Assembly: GCF_002251365.1 (NCBI RefSeq)
Contig: NZ_NPJH01000091.1
Location: 28,812-92,811, forward strand
Direction of reading: 5' to 3'
Source of the DNA: Prevotella sp. P3-122
GTDB lineage: Bacteria; Bacteroidota; Bacteroidia; Bacteroidales; Bacteroidaceae
Length of the DNA stretch: 64,000 bases
The notes below the pieces were generated by a model. That model was not told where the DNA came from and searched no databases. It saw nothing but the letters and a program-made list of their open reading frames with translations. Made by a program: the position numbers and the translations under genes. Positions within the stretch are counted from its first letter, which is position 1. Each line of letters begins with the position of its first letter. Below are positions 1 through 8,611 of the stretch, one piece after another.

Positions 1-2050
1 TCAATCCGAAGGTGTAGGAGAGGTTGATGTTGGTTGTGAAGTGGTCCTTGAGCATCATGCCGACCTCCTGGTCTACGCTGCCGTCCTCGTTGTAGTTGAT
101 GTAGCTCTTGAAGTCGGTGTTGGTGAGGTATTGCTCGCCTACATACTGGCTCTGGATGCTTGCCTGCAAGCCCTTGTAGGTGAAGGTGAAGATGTTGTTG
201 AAGATGGCTTCGGGCGAGAATGAGGTATGTGTCTCACCGAGGTTTACTACAGTCTCGTAGTCGTCGAGCGTAACGGTCCAGTTCTTATTGCGGTTCTTGG
301 AGAATGTAGCGTTGGCATCCCATCGGAACCATGATACGGGCTTCCATGCTGCCTCCAGCTCAACGCCTGCCCTGTAGCTTTCTCCGCAGTTGTCGTTGCT
401 GGCCTTCATCTCGCCTATGTCGTTGAGTTCGCCTGTGAGCACGTACTGGTTGTTGTAGAACATGTAGTAGAAGTTGATGCCTGCGGCGAACTTGCTGCTC
501 TCATACTTGTATCCCAGTTCGAAGTCCTGCAGTTTCTCCGCCTTGAGGTTAGATACATAGTTGTCCTGATAGTCGTTGCGGGTAGGCTCCTTGTGCGACA
601 GCGAGTATGAGGCGTATGCCCTGTTGTTGTCGTCGATCTGATAGTTCAGACCGAACTTGGGGTTGAAGAAGTCGAAGTCGTCGTGTGCCCACAGACCGCT
701 GGCCTCTCCACCGATATACCAGTCGGCAGGGTCTTCCATGCGGTAGCCTACATGGCGGTACTGAAGGTCGAGGAATGCGCTAAGGCCCTTTACAAACTCC
801 CACTCGGCCTTGCCATAGACATTGAAGTCGGTTTTCCAAGCAGTATTGCGGTAGTACTCGAAACCAGGGTACATTTCCTTCTGTGGCTCCTTCACCCAGT
901 TTACCAGACCGAAGTGGTCACCGTCGTATTTGTTCCAGCCTCCGCCCAGAGTGGCCTTGAAACTTTCGTTGTCGTGGTAGTTGATTGATGCGATGGCGCC
1001 ATAGAAGTCGTTGTCCATCTTCTTCTGCCTTACTAGGTCAGTCTTGAACTCCACGTCAGAGAGACCGTACTCCTGAAGGTCCTTGTTCACCTTATACTCC
1101 TCGTAGTAGCCTTGTCCCTTGGTGTAGTGGAGTGCCACGTTGAGGTCCCAGTTCGGATTGAATATCTGGTTCCAGATGAGCTGGTAGTTCTGCTGGTGAT
1201 AGTTGTCGGTCTGGTTGTCGTAGTAGTGTACGTTGCCGTCGGCATCGTAATACTCTCCGCAAGAGTTGTAGCGGCGCCCGTAAAGGCTCTGCTCGTACTT
1301 TGAGGTGTAGTTCCATGCGTGATAGGTCTCCTCCTGTCCGTTGAAAGTGATGAACTTCACCATGGTGTTGTCCGAGAAGTAGCCTGCCTGCAGGAAGTAG
1401 GAGTTGAGGTTGGTGTGGGCGCGGTCCAGATATCCGTGTGAGCCGATGTTCGAGAGGCGTCCCTGCAGTCCCCAGTGACCTCCGAGCAGTCCTGTGCCGA
1501 AGCGCAGTGTTTCCTTGTGTGAGTAGTAGCTGCCTGCACTCATGTCGAGTCCCACAAATGGTGTGGTGCCGATGTTCTCAGTCTGCATGTTGATGGTTGC
1601 TCCGAAGGCACCGGAGCCGTTGGTCGACGTTCCTGCTCCGCGCTGTATCTGCATACTCTGCACACTTGAGGCAAAGTCGCCCATGTTGACGAAGAACACC
1701 TGTGACGATTCGGCATCATTGACTGGAATGCCGTTGGCTGTGATGTTGATGCGCGATGGGTCCACGCCGCGTACCCTGATTGATGTGTAGCCGATACCGT
1801 TTCCAGCGTCGCTCGTCGTTGTCACCGATGGAGTGAGCGAGAGCAGGTGCGGAATGTCCTGTCCGAAGTTTACTTGTTTCAGCTGTGCCTTGCCGATGTT
1901 GGTATAGGCCATTGGGGTGCGCTTGTCAGCGCGTGTGGATGTAACCTGTACATCCTGCAACATGTGAACAGTGGTCGTGTCGACAGGCTCGACCGCATAA
2001 AGATTTGCCACACACGACAGTGCGGCAACAAAGAATACATTTCTTTTCAT
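1..2050 (-). CDS. TonB-dependent outer membrane receptor, probably for thiamine or a precursor (3' end cut by window)
   Basis: The frame is open from an ATG at 2050 to base 1 and continues outside the window (about 683 residues visible). It begins with a signal peptide (MKRNVFFVAALSCVANLYA). A plug domain follows with the typical run ending VRGVDPSRINITANGIPVND and the QIQRGAGTSTNG segment, then a long barrel rich in aromatic and Asp/Asn residues (for example GFEYYRNTAWKTDFNVYGKA). The family moves scarce substrates across the outer membrane using TonB-ExbB-ExbD energy, and those partners lie just upstream at 2.3-7.6 kb. The leader is a TPP riboswitch, which makes thiamine or a thiamine precursor the best substrate guess; this is inference from regulation. 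The C-terminal barrel strand is not visible. Confidence 0.93.
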   Translation of the reverse strand, partial: MKRNVFFVAALSCVANLYAVEPVDTTTVHMLQDVQVTSTRADKRTPMAYTNIGKAQLKQVNFGQDIPHLLSLTPSVTTTSDAGNGIGYTSIRVRGVDPSRINITANGIPVNDAESSQVFFVNMGDFASSVQSMQIQRGAGTSTNGSGAFGATINMQTENIGTTPFVGLDMSAGSYYSHKETLRFGTGLLGGHWGLQGRLSNIGSHGYLDRAHTNLNSYFLQAGYFSDNTMVKFITFNGQEETYHAWNYTSKYEQSLYGRRYNSCGEYYDADGNVHYYDNQTDNYHQQNYQLIWNQIFNPNWDLNVALHYTKGQGYYEEYKVNKDLQEYGLSDVEFKTDLVRQKKMDNDFYGAIASINYHDNESFKATLGGGWNKYDGDHFGLVNWVKEPQKEMYPGFEYYRNTAWKTDFNVYGKAEWEFVKGLSAFLDLQYRHVGYRMEDPADWYIGGEASGLWAHDDFDFFNPKFGLNYQIDDNNRAYASYSLSHKEPTRNDYQDNYVSNLKAEKLQDFELGYKYESSKFAAGINFYYMFYNNQYVLTGELNDIGEMKASNDNCGESYRAGVELEAAWKPVSWFRWDANATFSKNRNKNWTVTLDDYETVVNLGETHTSFSPEAIFNNIFTFTYKGLQASIQSQYVGEQYLTNTDFKSYINYNEDGSVDQEVGMMLKDHFTTNINLSYTFGL

Positions 2051-2081
2051 GTACACCTTTTAAAATTAAGAAATAACATAA

Positions 2082-2175
2082 AAAGGGATTACCTTTCCCT
2101 GCGTCGGCATTACCCGTATCAGGTTCTGTGGGTATAATCTCAGCCGTACCAAAAGGCACAGCACCCCTTAGCTTC
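2082..2175 (-). promoter_or_regulatory. TPP (THI element) riboswitch
   Basis: Read on the minus strand, the leader contains AGGGGTGC, then GCTGAGATTATACCC, then GAACCTGATACGGGTAATGC and CGCAGGGAAAGG, in the order and spacing of the thiamine pyrophosphate aptamer core. It lies between the promoter at 2193-2224 and the receptor start at 2050. In this class TPP binding represses the downstream gene. About 30 nt separate the aptamer from the ATG and I see no clear intrinsic terminator there, so control of translation start is more likely. The outer ends of stem P1 are approximate. Confidence 0.95.
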
Positions 2176-2192
2176 CATTCTGAAAGCCGCTG

Positions 2193-2224
2193 CAAAGTTA
2201 CGGATATTTATCGGAATGGACAAA
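2193..2224 (-). promoter_or_regulatory. Bacteroidetes-type promoter of the riboswitch/receptor transcript
   Basis: On the minus strand there is TTTG (2224-2221), 20 bases, then TAACTTTG (2200-2193), an exact match to the TTTG / TAnnTTTG consensus of Bacteroidetes sigma factors. Transcription would start near 2186, just upstream of the TPP aptamer. Confidence 0.75.
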
Positions 2225-2267
2225 TAATTCGCCACTTCTTTTTTTCGTAGCGATTATCCTTCCCCCA

Positions 2268-2723
2268 TCATTTTTCTTTTTCCTCTGCCGAATAGCTGAT
2301 GTTGAGGGCATTGGCCTTGCGCAGTTGCTGCTTGACGGCAGTGATGATGCTCATAGGGGTTTTCCGGTCGGCCTTAAGGGAAATGGTGAGCTTGTTTTTG
2401 TCCTCGGGAAGCATGGAGGAACGCTCCGCAGAGACTGCCTCTGCAATTCTCTCTATGGGTACTATTCTTCCGTTTATCTGGACGGCGGAGCTGCTGTTGT
2501 CTTTATGGCCTATGGGCTTGCCTATGTGGATATGCACCACCGTAGACTTCTTGACGGGATGGGTAAGCTCCGTACCTTTTGGAACAGTATACTCAACCTT
2601 TAGTGTCTCGGTACGCATGTGGGTGACAATCATGAAGAAGAACAGCACGACAAAGATGAGGTCGGGCAGCGAGGCGGTGTTCAGACTTGGCATGTTGCGG
2701 TGGCGGCGGCGTATGAGGCTCAT
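2268..2723 (-). CDS. ExbD/TolR-type biopolymer transport protein (second copy)
   Basis: A 151-residue protein with a short basic N-terminus (MSLIRRRHRNMPSLNTASLP), one transmembrane helix holding the conserved Asp (SLPDLIFVVLFFFMIVTHM, about residues 19-37), and a periplasmic domain of about 110 residues ending near YSAEEKEK. ExbD proteins form, with ExbB, the proton channel that energises TonB. The start overlaps the stop of the upstream exbD by 4 bases (ATGA), so the two are translationally coupled. The periplasmic part differs strongly from its neighbour, suggesting a heteromeric pair and not a recent duplication. Confidence 0.9.
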   Translation of the reverse strand: MSLIRRRHRNMPSLNTASLPDLIFVVLFFFMIVTHMRTETLKVEYTVPKGTELTHPVKKSTVVHIHIGKPIGHKDNSSSAVQINGRIVPIERIAEAVSAERSSMLPEDKNKLTISLKADRKTPMSIITAVKQQLRKANALNISYSAEEKEK

Positions 2724-3256
2724 GGCTGGCCTCCTTTCTCTGCAGATGTCTCGTTATATTGCTCCGACACTCGCTGCGGGCATAGCTCCTTGATGCGTGT
2801 GCGCTGCTCTTCTGGAAGTTCTGCGTATCTTATGCCGTATAGCTTCTTTGACAGACCGTTGCGCAGGTCGGAGTAGGCGGCTACAATCTCGTTCTGAATA
2901 TTAAAATATGTGTCATACGACGACAGCGGCGAGGCATTGATGGTAATCAGATGTTCCTTGCCAGCTTTGCTTACAAAGTTGCGTATGTCCTTGCGCAGAG
3001 ATGCCATGACGAGCGGCCTTCCGTTGATAAAGGCCGAGTCGTTGTCGCTGACGACAATCTCCAAGAGCTTATCCTTCTGCACTTCCATAGGCTCCGTGGA
3101 CTCCTGCTGTGCGTTAGGCGGCAGTTGGCGTAGCAGCCCTTTGTCCATGTCCATGGATGTGGTGACAAGGAAAAAGATGAGCAGCATGAATGATATGTCG
3201 GCCGTAGATGTGGTGTTGAGCCCTGGCACACGGCGGCGTTTGTTGGTTCTTATCAT
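2720..3256 (-). CDS. ExbD/TolR-type biopolymer transport protein (first copy)
   Basis: A 178-residue protein with a basic N-terminus (MIRTNKRRRVPGLNTTSTAD), one transmembrane helix with the conserved Asp (TADISFMLLIFFLVTTSMDM, about residues 17-36) and a periplasmic domain. It is longer than its neighbour, with a C-terminal extension rich in Arg, Glu and Lys (about residues 130-178) whose role is unknown. It sits between a small membrane protein and the second exbD, with 4-base overlaps on both sides. The order ExbB-membrane protein-ExbD-ExbD is a known Bacteroidetes arrangement. Confidence 0.9.
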   Translation of the reverse strand: MIRTNKRRRVPGLNTTSTADISFMLLIFFLVTTSMDMDKGLLRQLPPNAQQESTEPMEVQKDKLLEIVVSDNDSAFINGRPLVMASLRKDIRNFVSKAGKEHLITINASPLSSYDTYFNIQNEIVAAYSDLRNGLSKKLYGIRYAELPEEQRTRIKELCPQRVSEQYNETSAEKGGQP

Positions 3257-3759
3257 TTCCTACGCTTGTTGATAATGGAAAATGTAATGATTGTTGCCGA
3301 GGCGACGGCAATCATAATGGATGAGGTGATTATGAACATGTCGGCACTCTTTAGCCAGAGCCATGAGCTGTATAGCAGTCCGTTTGCCCTTATAGGCTCT
3401 GATGAGCCAACGGAAAACGACAGCACGAGCAGGGTGGTTGTGACTATGGCCATCGTGTAGCTGATAGCCTTTGCGGGGATATTGTTTGTCCTGGCATCCG
3501 TATTTCCTCTTTTCCTGATGAATGTCGCTACCGACCATGCTGTTAAGGCTGATGCACCAAGCAGCAGCATCACCATTAGCCACAGCAGGGCATCGGTGAG
3601 CAGTGGGGCGTTGAAGTTAGGACTGTCCTCATAGGGAGTGTCAAAGCCTAATGTCCAGAACAGCACGAACAGCAGTAGGGACATTGACGTGATGGCGAGG
3701 AATATACGCCGGCTTATCTGTGCGGCCGTCCATGTCTTGATGTCGGTAAGTCTAAGCAT
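3253..3759 (-). CDS. Membrane protein of the ExbB/ExbD operon, function unknown
   Basis: A 168-residue protein with four probable transmembrane segments: IFLAITSMSLLLFVLFWTLG (about 19-38), ALLWLMVMLLLGASALTAW (about 58-76), a segment near SYTMAIVTTTLLVLSFSVG (about 100-118) and DMFIITSSIMIAVASATIIT (about 140-159). It ends in a basic tail (INKRRK). It lies 4 bases from the ExbB-like gene and overlaps exbD by 4 bases, so it is co-translated with them and is probably an accessory subunit of the motor complex. I do not recognise a named family. No catalytic residues are evident. Confidence 0.8.
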   Translation of the reverse strand: MLRLTDIKTWTAAQISRRIFLAITSMSLLLFVLFWTLGFDTPYEDSPNFNAPLLTDALLWLMVMLLLGASALTAWSVATFIRKRGNTDARTNNIPAKAISYTMAIVTTTLLVLSFSVGSSEPIRANGLLYSSWLWLKSADMFIITSSIMIAVASATIITFSIINKRRK

Positions 3760-3763
3760 TTGT

Positions 3764-4645
3764 CTATACTGTTTTGCCTGTTGTCTGCGATGTTTGCTTG
3801 TATTTCGTGATGGTGTCGAGCAGTGTTATCGCACTCTCCTCCATTTGGCTTGTGAGATGCTCAATCTTTGAGAGAATATAGTTGTAGAACACCTGCAGCA
3901 CTATTGCGACGATGATACCGAAGATAGTCGTTATCAGTGCCACCTTCATTCCCGATGCCACGATGGTGGGGCTGATGTCTGCGGCCTGCTGGATATTGTC
4001 GAACGACATGACCATGCCTATGACGGTGCCGAGAAAACCGAGTGACGGAGCGATGGTGATAAAGAGCGTTATCCATGAGCATCCCTTCTCCAGGTTTGCG
4101 CTCTGCACGGAGCCGTAGCTGGCTATGGAGCGCTCTATGTTATCAGTGGACTCGCTGATACGCACAAGCCCCTGATAGCAGATGCTCGCCACAGGCCCCC
4201 GCGTGTCGCGGCATAGGCTCTTCGCACCGTCTATGTCACCAGCCATTATCCTGGCATCAAGGTCGGCCATGAATCTCTTGGCGTTTATCTCGGAGAGGCT
4301 AAGGTAGATTATCCTCTCTATGCAGAACGCCAGGCCAAGCACTAAGGCAAGGGCTACGAGCGACATGAAGCCGGCATTACCCTCGATGAACTTCTTTTTC
4401 AGAATCTTGTGGACTCCTGCAGGCTCGCTGTCTGCCATTGTGGTGTCGTTGCTAAGGAATGTCTCGGCAGCTATGATGTCGTCATCCAATGCCGCGCTGT
4501 CCAGAATGGCACTGCTGTCCTGCTGCAATGTCTGTTCCTGCTGTGCTGTCTGTTCCTGCTGTGCGGCAGCCCTGGCGGGAGTGTTGTTGCAGATGATGGC
4601 GGTGAGTAATGTGGCTGCTGTCAGCCATTTGAGTAAATGTTTCAT
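3764..4645 (-). CDS. MotA/TolQ/ExbB proton channel protein
   Basis: A 293-residue protein. A signal peptide or first helix (MKHLLKWLTAATLLTAIICN) is followed by a Gln-rich stretch with repeated QQEQT (about 29-43). The ExbB core has helices at FMSLVALALVLGLAFCIERI (about 97-116), SWITLFITIAPSLGFLGTVI (about 190-209) and VALITTIFGIIVAIVLQVFY (about 232-251). GFLGTVIGM and the helices match the MotA/TolQ/ExbB signature. It is the first gene of the four-gene motor operon and powers TonB receptors with the inner-membrane proton gradient. The Gln-rich periplasmic extension is longer than in enterobacterial ExbB. Confidence 0.93.
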   Translation of the reverse strand: MKHLLKWLTAATLLTAIICNNTPARAAAQQEQTAQQEQTLQQDSSAILDSAALDDDIIAAETFLSNDTTMADSEPAGVHKILKKKFIEGNAGFMSLVALALVLGLAFCIERIIYLSLSEINAKRFMADLDARIMAGDIDGAKSLCRDTRGPVASICYQGLVRISESTDNIERSIASYGSVQSANLEKGCSWITLFITIAPSLGFLGTVIGMVMSFDNIQQAADISPTIVASGMKVALITTIFGIIVAIVLQVFYNYILSKIEHLTSQMEESAITLLDTITKYKQTSQTTGKTV

Positions 4646-4830
4646 TGTTCTTGATTGTCTGTTGTCTTGTTGCCCGGCCTGCTGGTCTGCGATGCATAAA
4701 TGAAGCCTGCCCGTTCAGGCAGCTGACGGGTAACGGTATTGTAGAATATGATGACTGTGAAAATGGAGTTTGCTAAACGTAAACTGCCAAGGGCTGCCGG
4801 TACGGAACCCTGGGAACAATCGCAACAGGG

Positions 4831-4918
4831 CGGAAAGAGGGGGATTCGAACCCCCGATACGCTTTTGACGTATACACGCTTTCCAGGCGTGCCTCTTCAG
4901 CCACTCGAGCATCTTTCC
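4831..4918 (-). tRNA. tRNA-Ser (anticodon GGA)
   Basis: On the minus strand a 7-bp acceptor stem (GGAAAGA with TCTTTCC) encloses a D arm, an anticodon arm CACGC-CTGGAAA-GCGTG with anticodon GGA, a long variable arm (TACGTCAAAAGCGTA) and a T arm with GGTTCGAATCC. A long variable arm and a G discriminator fit serine. CCA is not encoded. It lies between tatD and the ExbB operon on the same strand. Confidence 0.96.
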
Positions 4919-5019
4919 TTGCGTTCGGAGTGCAAAATTATATGTTTTGTTCCAAATAACAGCTGTTGGCATAGGTGTTTTAAAGTTCTTTAACGTTGTG
5001 TAATGTCTGTAGCGGGGTG

Positions 5020-5823
5020 TCATCGTGATATGACTCCATGGTTGCCGTCGTCAATTCCGAATATGCGGAGGGCGTTGGCAGTGGTTATTCTTGCCACCTC
5101 GTCGGCACTCACTCCGTAGCTCTGCGCCAGTTGCTGGCATATGAGCGGAATGAACGAGCTCTCGTTCCTCTTGCCCCGATTGGGCACGGGAGCCATGTAT
5201 GGGCTGTCGGTCTCAAGAACTATGCGTTCGAGTGGAACCACGGCAGGCAGGTCCTCACGCAGATGGCTGCTCTTGAATGTCAGCACACCACCGATGCCGA
5301 GCGCGAATCCGTCGAACGACAACAACTCGGCTGCCTCAAGGCGGTTGCCCGTGAAGCAATGGAATACTCCGCCATGTAGCTGCCCCCTGTATTTCCTCAT
5401 TATGGCGACCATCTCGTTCTGGGCCTTTCGGCAATGTATCATCAGCGGCAGATGGCTGTCTATGCTCCACCTTACCTGCTCCTCAAAGGCATGTAGCTGC
5501 TCGTTCTCATACTCCCGCGACCAGTAGAAGTCCAGTCCTACCTCGCCTATGGCGATGTGTTCCGCCGTGAGCATCTGTCTCATCTGCCCAATCACCTCCG
5601 CATAGTCTGCCCTTACCTCCTCGGGGTGCAGGCCAATCATAGGGTAGGCAAAGCCCTTGTTTTCCCGACATAGCTGTAGCACCGTCCCTGAAGTCTTCTG
5701 GTCTATGGCCGGTACGAACACCTTCTCCACCCCTGCGGCTTTCGCCCTCTCGATTACCACTGGCAGGTCTGCGGCAAACTCCTCACCGTCGAGGTGTGCA
5801 TGTGTGTCGATAAGCATACTCAT
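5020..5823 (-). CDS. tatD: TatD family metal-dependent hydrolase (DNase)
   Basis: A 267-residue protein, normal for TatD. Metal ligands are visible in order: DTHAHLDGEEF at the N-terminus, Glu in IAIGEVGLDFYW, His in LMIHCRKA, His in GVFHCFTGN, and Asp in IVLETDSPYMAPVP. These are the signatures of TatD-type TIM-barrel nucleases, 3'-5' exonucleases acting on single-stranded DNA/RNA in repair and apoptosis-like turnover. It follows the polyprenyl synthase gene by 16 bases on the same strand, a common pairing in Bacteroidetes, and is probably cotranscribed with it. Confidence 0.95.
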   Translation of the reverse strand: MSMLIDTHAHLDGEEFAADLPVVIERAKAAGVEKVFVPAIDQKTSGTVLQLCRENKGFAYPMIGLHPEEVRADYAEVIGQMRQMLTAEHIAIGEVGLDFYWSREYENEQLHAFEEQVRWSIDSHLPLMIHCRKAQNEMVAIMRKYRGQLHGGVFHCFTGNRLEAAELLSFDGFALGIGGVLTFKSSHLREDLPAVVPLERIVLETDSPYMAPVPNRGKRNESSFIPLICQQLAQSYGVSADEVARITTANALRIFGIDDGNHGVISR

Positions 5824-5839
5824 TATTTATTAATGGATA

Positions 5840-6814
5840 TCAGGACTGTCTGTGCATCATTCTCTCCGCATAGGCAGCGAGCTCCTTCTTGCGCTCATCG
5901 CTCACGCCGACCTCATTGAGGAACTTGCGGCTCTGAGCAAAGTAGTATTCTATCTTCTGCTGTGCCAGCTTGTCGATGCCTATCTCGTTATACAGGTTTC
6001 TCACTGCCTCCACCTTCTTGGAAGGGTCGAAGTCCTTGGCCGATGTCCATCTCACAAGCTCTGCTTTCTGTGCCTCGTTGGCGCAGTTGAAGGCGTTGAT
6101 GAGCATGTATGTCTTCTTGTTCGATACAATGTCGCCTCCGATAGCTTTACCAAACACCTTTGTGTCGCCATAAACGTCGAGGTAGTCGTCCTGCAGCTGG
6201 AAGGCAAGACCTATTTGCTCGCCAAACTTATAGAGGTTGTCGGCATCGCTCTCTGAAGCACCGGCCAGCATCGCTCCCATCTTCAGCGCGCATGCCAGCA
6301 ACACGCTCGTCTTGAGCCTTATCATCTCTATGTACTCGGCCTCAGTGACATCGTCGCGCTGCTCGAACTCCATGTCGTACTGCTGGCCTTCGCCTATCTC
6401 AAGTGCCGTTACGGTAAAGAGCCTCATCACATCTGCAAGTTTCTCGGGCGGGCATTGCGCCATGCGCTCGAAGGCCAACACGAGCATGGAGTCGCCAGAG
6501 AGTATGGCGGTGTTGGCGTCCCACTTGCGGTGTACGGTCGGGCAGCCGCGCCTAAGGTCTGCATTGTCCATAAGGTCATCGTGCAGCAGGGTGTAGTTGT
6601 GGTATGTCTCAAGGGCACACGCCTGCATGAGTATGCTCTTCGGGTCATCCTTGAACAGGTTGTAGGCAAGGAGCATGAGCACGGGGCGTATGCGCTTGCC
6701 TCCTATGGAAAGCACGTATTTCACAGGCTCGTACAGTGAGGCTGGCTTGCGGTCGTAAGCCATGTTGTCAATAAACGCATTGACTTCATTCAGAATTTCG
6801 TCGGCTGTCATCAT
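5840..6814 (-). CDS. Polyprenyl (isoprenyl) diphosphate synthase
   Basis: About 324 residues from the first Met of MMTADEILNEVNAFIDNM. The frame is open further upstream, but that part overlaps tonB and has no family resemblance. Both aspartate-rich motifs of trans-prenyl transferases are present: HDDLMDNADLRRG and FQLQDDYLDVYGD. GGKRIRPVLMLLAYN marks the isopentenyl diphosphate site. It condenses IPP with allylic diphosphates to make geranylgeranyl- or longer diphosphates for quinones and carriers; chain length cannot be read here. It lies between tonB and tatD on the same strand. Confidence 0.94.
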   Translation of the reverse strand: MMTADEILNEVNAFIDNMAYDRKPASLYEPVKYVLSIGGKRIRPVLMLLAYNLFKDDPKSILMQACALETYHNYTLLHDDLMDNADLRRGCPTVHRKWDANTAILSGDSMLVLAFERMAQCPPEKLADVMRLFTVTALEIGEGQQYDMEFEQRDDVTEAEYIEMIRLKTSVLLACALKMGAMLAGASESDADNLYKFGEQIGLAFQLQDDYLDVYGDTKVFGKAIGGDIVSNKKTYMLINAFNCANEAQKAELVRWTSAKDFDPSKKVEAVRNLYNEIGIDKLAQQKIEYYFAQSRKFLNEVGVSDERKKELAAYAERMMHRQS

Positions 6815-6858
6815 AAGCTTTCTTTGTGTATATAATGGGTTATTAATGTCGTGTGCTG

Positions 6859-7563
6859 TTATAGGTTGAACACTACCGGTATGGCGAACATCGTGCGGCA
6901 GGGCTTGGAGTCCATGATGCCCGGTTTCCAATGAGGCATCATGCGTATCACCCTCAGGGCTTCGCGGTCGAGTAGAGGGTCAACGGATTTCTGCACCGTT
7001 GGTGACGATATGCTTCCATCCTTGTTTACGATGAATGATACTACCACCTTGCCCTGGATCTTGTTGCTGCGGGCTTGCTCTGGGTAGCGCAGGTTTTTGG
7101 TGAGCCATTTCATGAATTCCGTGATGCCTCCCGGAAACTCGGGTAGCTTGTCGGTGGTGCGAAGAACAGTGGTATCCTGTGCCAAAGCGGGAACCTGGGG
7201 CTGCGCCTGGTCTGTATTGGCTTCAGCCAACAGCGCGTCGGCTTCTCCAATAAGCATCAGGCTGTTTTCATCGATAGTGGCTGTAGCGTCTTTCGACAGT
7301 GTCTCTACGGCCTTTACCTTGTCAGCAGCAGCAGGCTTTTCCTCAGTTGTGGCAGCTACCATGTCCTCAGGTTCCATGGCAGGGGTGAGCGCCATCTCCT
7401 CCAGAACGTCATCGGGTATATAGTCCGTGCCAACATATCTGTCAGGACTGAATGTGTACTCTAAGGAAGCAAACACCAGGGACAGGGCAATAACAAGCCC
7501 TAACAGAAAGGCCTTGCCTCTCTGCTCGTCGATGTTTGCCTTTTTTGATTTCTTTATTTCCAC
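6859..7563 (-). CDS. TonB family energy transducer
   Basis: A 234-residue protein starting with GTG at 7563; MEIKKSKKANIDEQRGKAF is the expected TonB start and no ATG fits better. One N-terminal transmembrane helix (LLGLVIALSLVFASLEYTF) anchors it in the inner membrane. A proline- and acid-rich periplasmic linker (about 60-135) leads to the C-terminal TonB domain with LPEFPGGITEFMKWL, LRYPEQARSNKIQGKVVVSF and ALRVIRMMPHWKPG. It couples the ExbB/ExbD motor (2.3-4.6 kb) to outer-membrane receptors such as that at 1-2050. It is divergent from porQ. Confidence 0.94.
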   Translation of the reverse strand: MEIKKSKKANIDEQRGKAFLLGLVIALSLVFASLEYTFSPDRYVGTDYIPDDVLEEMALTPAMEPEDMVAATTEEKPAAADKVKAVETLSKDATATIDENSLMLIGEADALLAEANTDQAQPQVPALAQDTTVLRTTDKLPEFPGGITEFMKWLTKNLRYPEQARSNKIQGKVVVSFIVNKDGSISSPTVQKSVDPLLDREALRVIRMMPHWKPGIMDSKPCRTMFAIPVVFNL

Positions 7564-7605
7564 ACTAAAATTGCCTGTTTTACGTTATATTTCTAAATTC
7601 AAACG

Positions 7606-7644
7606 CAAAATTACGTCAGATATTTGAAAAAAAGAGTATCTTTG
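7606..7644. promoter_or_regulatory. Divergent promoter region of tonB and porQ
   Basis: Two -7 boxes lie back to back: TAATTTTG on the minus strand (7613-7606, toward tonB) and TATCTTTG on the plus strand (7637-7644, toward porQ). Neither has a clear TTTG -33 box at 19-21 bases, so the calls rest on the -7 match and position. Confidence 0.5.
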
Positions 7645-7666
7645 CGGATAAATTACGAAAAATAAA

Positions 7667-8611
7667 ATGAATAGAGCTCCTTTAGCACTTTTGTTAACAT
7701 TTACGGCCTGTACCGTCCAAGCGCAGGTGAGCCAGACGGAATACAACTTCCTTCGACTGCCTGTTAGTGCACATGCGGCAGCACTTGGTGGAGATGTCAT
7801 CTCCGTTGTGGAGAACGACGCTTCGATGATATTCCATAATCCAGCATTGCTCACATCGGTAAGCGACAATACGTTGGGGCTGAACTTCATGAACTATATG
7901 TCGGGAGCAAATACTGCAAGTGCTACTTGGTGCCGCACGGTCAGGGAACGGGCGGCATGGGCTGTGTCGGCACAGTACATGAATTACGGAAAAATGAAGG
8001 AGGTGGATGAGAATAATGTAATAACAGGCGACTTCTCTGCCAAGGATATCTCGCTGGCAGGATATTTCTCGTATATGCTTACCGACAAGATAGCCGGAGG
8101 TGTCACAGTAAAGTGCATCTCGTCATATATTGGTGATTACAGTTCGCTGGCCATGGGCGTGGACTTAGGGGTTAACTATCAAGACGCGGAGAAAGGCTGG
8201 TCTGTGTCTGCTGTGGTGAAGAACCTTGGCGGACAACTCGACCCTTACGATGACGAATACGAGAAAATGCCCGTCGACCTGCAGATAGGAGCGTCGAAGA
8301 GGCTCGTAGGCACTCCTTTGCGCTTCTCAGCCTCCCTCGTCGATCTCAACCACACCGACTACAAGTTTATCAACCACTGGGTGTTTGGTCTCGATGTCCT
8401 GTTCTCGCAGACCATGTGGGTAGGCATGGGATATAATCTGAGGCGTGCCAACGAGATGAGGATTGTAAACGGGGAGGAAGAGTCAAGCCACGGGGCAGGA
8501 TTGTCCTTTGGAGCTGGTCTAAACCTTGACAGGCTGCACATCAATGCGGCCTACGGCAAATACCACGTCTCAAGTTCTTCTGTATTAATCAATTTATCAT
8601 ATACATTATGA
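7667..8611 (+). CDS. porQ: Type IX secretion system protein PorQ
   Basis: A 314-residue protein with a signal peptide ([20 protein letters not shown]) and the PorQ opening [20 protein letters not shown], followed by a beta-rich outer-membrane barrel ending [13 protein letters not shown]. PorQ belongs to the PorV/PorP-like families, and in Porphyromonas it helps retain and modify type IX cargo at the cell surface. The gene overlaps cmk by 4 bases. Its presence implies that the organism exports proteins with C-terminal sorting domains, relevant to the secreted glycosidases at 12.5 and 33.9 kb. Confidence 0.88.
   Translation: MNRAPLALLLTFTACTVQAQVSQTEYNFLRLPVSAHAAALGGDVISVVENDASMIFHNPALLTSVSDNTLGLNFMNYMSGANTASATWCRTVRERAAWAVSAQYMNYGKMKEVDENNVITGDFSAKDISLAGYFSYMLTDKIAGGVTVKCISSYIGDYSSLAMGVDLGVNYQDAEKGWSVSAVVKNLGGQLDPYDDEYEKMPVDLQIGASKRLVGTPLRFSASLVDLNHTDYKFINHWVFGLDVLFSQTMWVGMGYNLRRANEMRIVNGEEESSHGAGLSFGAGLNLDRLHINAAYGKYHVSSSSVLINLSYTL

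Noticed and set aside
6815..6931. N-terminal extension of the polyprenyl synthase
   Set aside because: The extra 39 codons overlap tonB and are unlike the family; the start at 6814 is better.
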